From Methylococcales bacterium (lineage in GTDB: Bacteria; Pseudomonadota; Gammaproteobacteria; Methylococcales; Methylomonadaceae), in contig JAQTPT010000017.1 in the NCBI GenBank assembly GCA_028712795.1, positions 1-64,000 on the forward strand: DNA of 64,000 nt, read 5' to 3'. Position 1 is the stretch's first letter; each line of letters begins with the position of its first letter. Below the pieces are notes generated by a model. That model saw only the letters and a program-made list of their open reading frames with translations. It was not told where the DNA came from and made no database searches. The position numbers were made by a program, and so were the translations under genes. Positions 57,905-64,000 of this stretch are shown here, piece after piece.

Positions 57905-58621
57905 ATGAAACGAAATTTCTTGTTTGCCTGGTACCAAACACCAAGAGGTAAACTTTTAAAAGGGCTTGAAGCTGACTATTTACAAAAATCCATTACTGTC
58001 AGTTGTCAGCAAATCATTCTGCAAATTGGTGGCTTAGGTTGGGAAAGTGATTTTATTGACTGCACTTTATATAAAAATTATACCGTGCTTGACGCCAAAG
58101 GCTTGGGGGGCGATGAGACAAGAAAAATTCAGGCCAGAGCGTACTGTTTACCGTTGCAAAGCGATAGTGTAGATATGATTATAGTGCCGCACTTATTGGA
58201 GTTTGATAGCCATCGGTTTCAGACCATGAGAGAAGTGGAGCGGGTTTTAAAGCCTGAAGGACTGTTAGTGGTGCTAAATTTTAATCCCTGGAGCTTATGG
58301 GTCAGGTATCAGTATTTGTGGGATAAAAAAATGGCTGATTCCTGGGGGGGGCATTTTATTTCCCGGTCAAGAATACTGGACTGGTTGAAACTATTGAATT
58401 TTGAAGTAACCGTATTTTCTGAGTTTAATATGGATTCAATCAAATCTAAACAGGGGAAATTTATAGCCAATGGGCACTCATTTTTTTCTACGGCTTATGC
58501 CGTTAAGGCGATAAAGCGCCGGTATAATATCATTCCGTTGACGCCTGTGAAAAACGCAAATCCAAATTTGGCCTTGGTGAATTCACTAAACCCATTGGCA
58601 CGGATCAACAAAAATGACTGA
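57905..58621 (+). CDS. SAM-dependent methyltransferase (YafS-like)
   Basis: A 238-residue class I methyltransferase-like protein. The fold is recognisable from [14 protein letters not shown] (degenerate AdoMet loop), [40 protein letters not shown] and [18 protein letters not shown]. The glycine-rich motif is weaker than usual. YafS-type proteins have no established substrate. A TTG three bases upstream is an alternative start. It overlaps rnhA by eight bases. Confidence 0.83.
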   Translation: MKRNFLFAWYQTPRGKLLKGLEADYLQKSITVSCQQIILQIGGLGWESDFIDCTLYKNYTVLDAKGLGGDETRKIQARAYCLPLQSDSVDMIIVPHLLEFDSHRFQTMREVERVLKPEGLLVVLNFNPWSLWVRYQYLWDKKMADSWGGHFISRSRILDWLKLLNFEVTVFSEFNMDSIKSKQGKFIANGHSFFSTAYAVKAIKRRYNIIPLTPVKNANPNLALVNSLNPLARINKND

Positions 58622-59051
58622 TGTGGTGATAATTTATACCGATGGGGCTTGTCGTGGTAATCCAGGCCCCGGTGGATGGGGTGTGATTCTCAACTATAAG
58701 GGCAAAATCAAGGAGCTTTATGGCGCGGAAAAACAGACCACCAATAATCGAATGGAACTGATGGCAGCCATACAATCATTGGAATCGTTAACAAGGCCGT
58801 GTTCTGTCCAGCTAAATAGCGATTCAAGTTACGTGTTGAAAGGTATTACCGATTGGATGCCCAACTGGAAAAAAAGAGGCTGGAAAACGGCTGCCAAAAC
58901 GCCTGTTAAAAATGAAGATTTGTGGCGCAGGTTGGATGCGGCCATAGCCCGGCATAATGTTGAATGGAGGTGGATAAAAGGTCATTCTGGTGATGCAGGC
59001 AATGACAGGGCAGATGCTTTGGCTAATATTGGTATTGATTCATTGAATTAA
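58614..59051 (+). CDS. rnhA: Ribonuclease HI
   Basis: A 145-residue RNase H that degrades RNA in RNA-DNA hybrids. The catalytic acidic residues are in [17 protein letters not shown] (Asp), [13 protein letters not shown] (Glu), [13 protein letters not shown] (Asp) and [12 protein letters not shown] (Asp). The basic handle is [15 protein letters not shown]. The length is normal. It overlaps the upstream methyltransferase. Its stop codon is the edge of a half MITE copy, so dnaQ, which often follows, is absent here. Confidence 0.96.
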   Translation: MTDVVIIYTDGACRGNPGPGGWGVILNYKGKIKELYGAEKQTTNNRMELMAAIQSLESLTRPCSVQLNSDSSYVLKGITDWMPNWKKRGWKTAAKTPVKNEDLWRRLDAAIARHNVEWRWIKGHSGDAGNDRADALANIGIDSLN

Positions 59052-59081
59052 GGCAATTTCCAAGAATGAATATACCCAAAA
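59050..59081 (+). mobile_element. Solo end of the 160-bp MITE
   Basis: AAGGCAATTTCCAAGAATGA and ATATACCCAAAAT match the left terminal repeat of the element at 25199, with one mismatch (GGCA versus GGCG). No matching right end was found within 300 bases. It begins inside the rnhA stop codon. Confidence 0.7.
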
Positions 59082-59781
59082 TGCGCGGGAAGCAGCTATA
59101 AATATAAAATAACCGTTATTAATCAATTATATAATTTTATTTCTGTGCCATTATCCAGGCCATGCATTTAATGAAGCTAAAATCCTCACAAGCGAGTAAA
59201 AAACTAGCCGCCCGCAGCCAAACAGGCAAAGTCAACATGCCAGCCACAGCGAGTGGGCTGACCAGCCAGGCGGGGCTTATCCCGGGTATAAAATAATTCT
59301 TGCAGCGCATCGGTTTTGACAAAACCCTAAGCCAGACTGTACCCATCATCCCGAAAAAGTCAGTTGAGTTTAACCCTGCCGAAAATTTTCAGCATAAACT
59401 TGATAGACCAAATCTTATAGTGCGATAGGTGTAAGGGAGGGACAGCCTATGTGGATTATAGCCAACCATTGCACCCTCCTGTTTGCCATACAGGGGTTTT
59501 AACTGCCACATCTGCGTCCAGTATCCACGACTGATACGAAGGCGAGGGTTCAAGCTGGTGAACCTTTTGAAAAGTTGATCACTATGGCTGAAAAAAAGTA
59601 TAATCTCTTATGTCTTTCTGGCTGCTGGTAAAATGGGTACAAAAATGATTATGAATTGTGATGTATACGTTTCTATGTTTTATTGGGAGTTATGATCTAA
59701 TGAGTCCTTGAGTCGCTTGGTTTTATGTGTATTGTTTACATCGAAAAGGTATATACAGCCAATCTAACCGGGGTTATTAAA
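59082..59781. other. Decayed mobile DNA and intergenic sequence
   Basis: About 700 bases without an intact gene. The plus strand at 59170-59410 reads MKLKSSQASKKLAARSQTGK, then LTSQAGLIPGIK, a stop, FLQRIGFDKTL and NPAENFQHKLDRPN. This looks like the N-terminus of an IS1380-like transposase, but I am not sure. Sequence around 59410-59560 is unclassified and structured (CTGTTTGCCATACAGG). Confidence 0.4.
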
Positions 59782-60345
59782 ATGACAGCAAAGCACACAG
59801 ATACTATTTATCAAATAAAAATATCATTAATCGGTGCAAAACCGCCGATTTGGCGGACTGTTCTTGTGCCCGGAAATATAGGTTTAGACGCTTTCCACGA
59901 TGTTATTCAAGTTGCCATGGGATGGACTGATAGCCATTTGCATCAATTTATCGCCAATCAAGTTTTTTATGGCACTCCTGATGATGATTTTGAATTGGAA
60001 ATGGAAGATGAAACTCAATACAAGCTATCCCAATTATTGACAAAAGAAAAAGAGTCCCTGGTTTACGAATATGATTTTGGAGATAGCTGGGAACATAAAA
60101 TACTGCTTGAAAAAATACTTCCCTTTGATCCTAAGATTACCTTGCCTGTTTGCCTTAAAGGTAAACGCGCTTGTCCACCCGAAGATTGTGGTGGCTTCTG
60201 GGGTTACGAAGAACTTCTTCAAGCTGTTTCAAATCCCAAGCATCCTGATCACGATGAGATGCTGGAATGGCTTGGCGGGGAATTTGACCCTGAAGAATTT
60301 GATCTTGAAGAAATCAATGAGGATTTAGAAGAATATTGCCGATAG
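59782..60345 (+). CDS. Plasmid pRiA4b ORF-3 family protein
   Basis: A 187-residue protein with the family pattern: IYQIKISLIGAKPPIWRTVL, DAFHDVIQVAMGWTDSHLHQ, YEYDFGDSWEHKILLE, ACPPEDCGGFWGYEELLQAV and DPEEFDLEEINEDL. The family is common on plasmids and near mobile DNA; its biochemical role is unknown. I start at the ATG at 59782 (MTAKHTDTIYQIK) because upstream residues do not match the family. It lies 16 bases before the kinase-fusion gene, so they may be co-transcribed. Confidence 0.88.
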   Translation: MTAKHTDTIYQIKISLIGAKPPIWRTVLVPGNIGLDAFHDVIQVAMGWTDSHLHQFIANQVFYGTPDDDFELEMEDETQYKLSQLLTKEKESLVYEYDFGDSWEHKILLEKILPFDPKITLPVCLKGKRACPPEDCGGFWGYEELLQAVSNPKHPDHDEMLEWLGGEFDPEEFDLEEINEDLEEYCR

Positions 60346-60361
60346 TATTTGGCTATATACT

Positions 60362-61939
60362 ATGGATTGCAATAAACCAGCACTGGAAAGTGGCTCTGTA
60401 TTGATCAAGGCATTGTCTAAAGCCAGCGCTTACGAGCATGAAGTTTCTGCTGTCAGCCTGATTGAAACACATATTTCCTGGGTGCTGTTGACTGGACGAT
60501 ATGCTTATAAAATAAAAAAGCCTGTTAACTTTGGTTTTCTGGATTTTTCCACACTGGATAAACGCCGGTTTTTTTGCCATGAAGAAATAAGGCTTAACCG
60601 GCGTTTAGCCGCTGGCCTGTATCTTTCTGTCGTGCCGATAACGGGAAGTCTGGTTTATCCGAAAATGGGCGGGGCAGGGGAGGCTATTGAATATGCTGTC
60701 AAGATGATTCAGTTTCCCGCAGGTTTTACCCTCAGTGAACGTGCCGAGCGTGAGCTGTTGGGCGTGGATGAAATTGATCAAATTACCGGCATTGTTGCCG
60801 ATTTTCATGGCGCCATCGAAAAAGCCGATGAAAATTCTTCTTACGGGGAGAGCGAATGTATCAAACATTGGTTTGTCGAGAATTTTGACCATATCAGACC
60901 CTTGCTGGCGGATGAAAAGCAAAAGCAGCAGCTTCAAATGCTCCAGGTCTGGGGCAATGACGAATGGAATAATAAAGCTGGATTAATGCAGCACCGGAGA
61001 CAAAAAGGTTATGTGCGCGAATGCCATGGCGATTTGCATTTAAGCAATATAACCCTTATCAATGGCAAGGTGACGCTGTTTGATTGTCTCGAGTTTAATC
61101 CAAAGTTACGGTGGATCGATGTTATCAGCGAAGTGGCCTTTTTGGTTATCGACCTGCTTTATTTTGGATATGAGCGCTACGCCTACCGATTGCTTAATCA
61201 TTATCTTCAACGAACAGGCGATTACCAGGGACTCGCTATATTACGATATTATCTTGTTTATCGGGCTCTGGTTTGCGCCAAAGTGTCTTTGTTGCGTCAT
61301 GCACAGCAGCAAAATGATACAGAGGGTAATCAGACTTGCTTGAAATATTCTGAGTTTGCCAACCTGGCAGGATATTTTACTCAAGTAAGCCCAGTCGCAT
61401 TAATCATTACCCATGGCTATTCGGGTTCTGGCAAATCCACCTTTGCAGAACAGATGGCTGAAAAGATCGGTGCCTTGCAGATACGGTCAGATATGGAACG
61501 CAAAAGGCTATTTGGGTACCAGGCACGGGAACACACGGCTAGCGGTCTTGACTGTGGACTTTATACGCAGGAGGCAGGTCATAAAACCTATCTTCACCTT
61601 GCAGAATGTGCAAGAGTAGTGATTGAAGCTGGTTTTTCCGCAATTATTGATGCGGCCTTTCTAAAAACCGAACAGCGCGACCTGTTTCGAAAGCTTGCAG
61701 CAGAATGCAACGTACCCTTTGTTATCATTGATTTTCAGGCATCCGATGAAACATTATGCAGACGATTAAGCCAACGAAAAAACGATCCTTCAGAAGCGAC
61801 TATTGAAGTGTTGCGCCAGCAGCAAAAAACCGCACAAGCACTGTCTGATAAAGAACAGGCTGAGTTAATAACTATTAATACCGAGGGCGGCGATGTGCTG
61901 GGTAAGTTGTTGAATGCTGTTGGCAGCTTTATACAATAG
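60362..61939 (+). CDS. Aminoglycoside-phosphotransferase-like kinase fused to a P-loop ATPase
   Basis: A 525-residue two-domain protein. The N-terminal half is APH-like, with the catalytic loop REC-HGDLHLSNI (HGDxxxxN) and the metal Asp in LFDCLEFNP. The C-terminal half (from about residue 340) is a P-loop kinase with Walker A HGYSGSGKSTFAEQ, QIRSDMERKRLFG, AIIDAAFLKTEQRD and RRLSQRKNDPSEAT, like gluconate/zeta-toxin-type kinases. This arrangement is known in bacteria (annotated as bifunctional aminoglycoside phosphotransferase/ATP-binding protein). The substrate is unknown, and antibiotic resistance should not be assumed. Confidence 0.88.
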   Translation: MDCNKPALESGSVLIKALSKASAYEHEVSAVSLIETHISWVLLTGRYAYKIKKPVNFGFLDFSTLDKRRFFCHEEIRLNRRLAAGLYLSVVPITGSLVYPKMGGAGEAIEYAVKMIQFPAGFTLSERAERELLGVDEIDQITGIVADFHGAIEKADENSSYGESECIKHWFVENFDHIRPLLADEKQKQQLQMLQVWGNDEWNNKAGLMQHRRQKGYVRECHGDLHLSNITLINGKVTLFDCLEFNPKLRWIDVISEVAFLVIDLLYFGYERYAYRLLNHYLQRTGDYQGLAILRYYLVYRALVCAKVSLLRHAQQQNDTEGNQTCLKYSEFANLAGYFTQVSPVALIITHGYSGSGKSTFAEQMAEKIGALQIRSDMERKRLFGYQAREHTASGLDCGLYTQEAGHKTYLHLAECARVVIEAGFSAIIDAAFLKTEQRDLFRKLAAECNVPFVIIDFQASDETLCRRLSQRKNDPSEATIEVLRQQQKTAQALSDKEQAELITINTEGGDVLGKLLNAVGSFIQ

Positions 61940-62081
61940 CTTTCAACGTGTAATCTAATTGAGCTAATAATATATTGTGATTTTACAACGAGTTAGCGGA
62001 TACTCCATTATAAAGTGTCCAGTTTCACCACGTTGTTGATTATTAGAAGCATAAAAAGCATCAACCATACCCCTTGTTCGC

Positions 62082-62709
62082 AACAAACATACCGCACAGT
62101 TTAAAGAACTCGCATTAGAACTTGCAGATTGGCATAGAATCATTACGGCGGCGCAAGATTTAGGTCTCGCGAAATCAATGCTCTGTTCATAGTGATCAAA
62201 ACGACTTCAAACGGATCAGCCATTCGAAAAACTAAAGCTTCAGCAAGCTGAAGTGGCATGCCTCAAACGAGAAAATACGCGCCTTGAAGAGGAAATGGCT
62301 TTCCTTCAAAAAAAGCGGCGGCGTACTTTGCAAAGCCGTCCAAGTTATATTCGCCATGATTAAGAGCAATGTAAATTAATTTCCAATTGGCCTGATGTGC
62401 CGGTTATTACCGGTAGAAGCAGCAGCCTACTTCGGATAAAGCTGGGCCGACCAATTGCAACCGATGCGCTTATACACGTCTTTGATGATGAGAAAGGTTG
62501 TTCTGGATCGCCAATAGTCACTAAAAGACGCCAAGCAGGAGGTTAATCGGCGGGTCGGCATCGGGTAGCAGCCGTTCAGGGTGAACGGTTTCAAACTCGA
62601 TCAGATGGCAAATATCAAGTGTTCGAATAGCTTAAAGTGTATTACAATCAAGAGGTCTCACTCCAAATTGGGCTATATTTGCCCACAAGCTTTTGAAGGA
62701 AAAAAATAG
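62082..62709 (+). mobile_element. IS3-family relic
   Basis: The orfA remains read NKHTAQFKELALELADWHRI, then ITAAQDLGLAKSMLCS, a stop, and LKRENTRLEEEMAFLQK, matching the IS3 OrfA leucine-zipper end. orfB is mostly deleted; LMCRLLPVEAAAYFG near 62393 and SHSKLGYICPQAFEGKK (stop at 62707-62709) are its two ends. Stops and deletions make it inactive. Confidence 0.75.
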
Positions 62710-62821
62710 TCTTTTAACAATGTGTCTGTTAAATCCGGGCAAGATCATCTTTCTAGTCAAGTTAGATTGTACCCACCCATTACCCAATCCAAATTCAACA
62801 ACATATTAGGGATCTTAAATC

Positions 62822-64000
62822 ATGACGCTGCAAATTTTTCGCACCAAACATATCTTTTCACATGATGACCAGGTTGACCATGTTCTCAAGCGTTGCTTGT
62901 CGGCATGGGATCTGGCCTTTCTCGGCATAGGGGCGATCATAGGCACGGGTATTTTTGTACTCACAGGCATTGCAGCCGCAACACAAGCCGGCCCAGCCGT
63001 CGTTCTGTCGTTTATTATCGCCGGACTTGCCTGTGCCTTTGCCGCGCTTTCTTATGCAGAACTGTCATCTTCCGTGGGAGGATGTGGTAGTGCCTACGGT
63101 TACAGCTACGCTGCTTTTGGGGAATTGATTGCTTTCATTATCGGTTGGGACTTACTGTTGGAATATGGCATTTCAGTCGCTGCGGTCGCCAATGGTTGGT
63201 CTGGTTATTTTAGTAATGCGCTCAGTGCAATCGGAATGCCGCTGCCCGATGCGCTAACAAAAGCGCCCAAACTTGGAGGTTTTATCAATCTACCCGCCTC
63301 AGCTATTATCCTGATACTCATGGGCTTACTGATTTTGGGCGTAAAGCAAAGCGCTAAAGCCAACAATGCCATGGTGTTTATTAAACTGCTTACCATCAGT
63401 ATATTTATCGGTATTGCCGTGTTTAATGTTCACCCGGATAATTGGCATCCCTTTATGCCGTTCGGCTGGTTTCAAACTCTGCCAGACGGAAAAACCACAG
63501 GGGTTCTGGCTGGAGCCTCACTGGTGTTTTTTGCTTATGTCGGTTTTGATGCGGTGTCTACTGCTGCCGAAGAAGCCCAAAATCCTCAACGTGACCTGCC
63601 TTTTGGCATTGTCACGTCCTTGTCTTTTTGCACCCTCGTCTACATTCTGGTAGCGGGATTGCTCACCGGCGTAGTCAACTACACCCAGCTCAATGTCTCA
63701 TCACCCGTGGCCCATGCGCTGACGCTGATTGGCTTTAACGGGGCATCAGCATTGATTTCAACCGGCGTTATCGCGGGTCTTACTACGGTTATGCTGGTGT
63801 TATACTATGGATTGACAAGAATTATATTTGCTATGTCGCGCGATGGCTTACTTTCGCCTTTGTTCAGCAAGGTCAATCCTAAAACGCAAACTCCGGTACG
63901 TGTTATTGTACTCTGCGGCATTATCATGGCGTTTATCTCTGGCTTCATTCCGCTGGGCGATCTGGCCGAACTGGTCAATATAGGGACTTTGGCGGCGTTC
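62822..64000 (+). CDS. APC-family amino-acid permease (partial, runs off the window)
   Basis: An open frame of 393 codons that reaches the window end. The start is MTLQIFRTKHIFSHDDQVDH. Membrane helices begin with the APC signature DLAFLGIGAIIGTGIFVLTG, then VVLSFIIAGLACAFAALSYA and EYGISVAAVANGWSGYFSNA. FFAYVGFDAVSTAAEEAQNP is typical of the cationic amino acid transporter/YfnA branch. At least nine helices are visible. The substrate is an amino acid or polyamine by family. There is no operon partner in view. Confidence 0.92.
   Translation, partial: MTLQIFRTKHIFSHDDQVDHVLKRCLSAWDLAFLGIGAIIGTGIFVLTGIAAATQAGPAVVLSFIIAGLACAFAALSYAELSSSVGGCGSAYGYSYAAFGELIAFIIGWDLLLEYGISVAAVANGWSGYFSNALSAIGMPLPDALTKAPKLGGFINLPASAIILILMGLLILGVKQSAKANNAMVFIKLLTISIFIGIAVFNVHPDNWHPFMPFGWFQTLPDGKTTGVLAGASLVFFAYVGFDAVSTAAEEAQNPQRDLPFGIVTSLSFCTLVYILVAGLLTGVVNYTQLNVSSPVAHALTLIGFNGASALISTGVIAGLTTVMLVLYYGLTRIIFAMSRDGLLSPLFSKVNPKTQTPVRVIVLCGIIMAFISGFIPLGDLAELVNIGTLAAF

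Noticed and set aside
60362..61939. Antibiotic resistance gene, suggested by the APH-like domain
   Set aside because: The fusion with a P-loop kinase is a common chromosomal type of unknown substrate, and nothing here points to a drug target.

Overview
The window reads as chromosomal DNA of a gammaproteobacterial methanotroph (Methylococcales type). Two tandem genes encode methylene-tetrahydromethanopterin dehydrogenases of the MtdA/B/C family (52921-54781). HpnA, a hopanoid-biosynthesis epimerase, is at 41152. The housekeeping genes (glnS, truA, tusA, cysG, dusA, def, rnhA, mltD, acs, tamA/tamB) look gammaproteobacterial. The genus is inferred from gene content only. I saw no rRNA, tRNA or CRISPR array.

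Layout. 0-5 kb is a small accessory region: a decayed vapBC pair, a lone DUF433 protein, a REP-associated transposase (RAYT) with a set of REP-like palindromes, and hsdM-hsdS without a visible hsdR. 5.6-8.6 kb holds cysD and cysN (sulfate activation), split by a four-helix-bundle (S23/IVP) gene bracketed by inverted heptamer repeats. 8.8-13.3 kb, minus strand, is an overlapping unit of a PLP-dependent deaminase/desulfhydrase, a methyltransferase-polyphosphate kinase fusion and peptide deformylase; a yedK gene beside it has been cut by an ISAs1 relic. 14-24.9 kb holds two DUF2231 membrane proteins (one with a c-type cytochrome domain), an L,D-transpeptidase, truA, a secreted MsrA-MsrB fusion, glnS, tusA, cysG and dusA. 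25-27.6 kb is repeat- and IS-derived DNA plus a lipoprotein gene. 27.7-40.6 kb, plus strand, runs lipoprotein, glgX, an MscS-type channel, a secreted alpha/beta hydrolase, tamA, tamB and an RlpA-like protein.

40.7-50.6 kb holds an IS5 relic, hpnA, a four-gene trehalose operon (DUF5752 gene, treT, treZ, treY), two more IS relics and a cupin gene. 50.8-54.8 kb holds acs and the tandem mtd genes. 55.4-61.9 kb holds a metallophosphoesterase gene, mltD, a methyltransferase gene next to rnhA, a pRiA4b ORF-3-like gene and a kinase/P-loop fusion gene. The window ends with an IS3 relic and a truncated APC-family amino-acid permease.

Links between genes. cysD, cysN, cysG and tusA all belong to sulfur assimilation or sulfur transfer but are dispersed. 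The trehalose operon combines a nucleotide-sugar route (TreT) with an alpha-glucan route (TreY/TreZ); GlgX, also in the window, debranches the same kind of glucan. The MscS channel next to glgX and the trehalose genes would fit osmotic adaptation. TamA/TamB, MltD, the L,D-transpeptidase and RlpA are envelope functions. The most unusual items are the methyltransferase-PPK1 fusion, REP-like palindromes that became in-frame coding sequence in hsdM and in the RAYT itself, the heptamer-flanked S23 cassette between cysD and cysN, and two short palindromic MITE-like elements, one sitting inside an IS5 relic.
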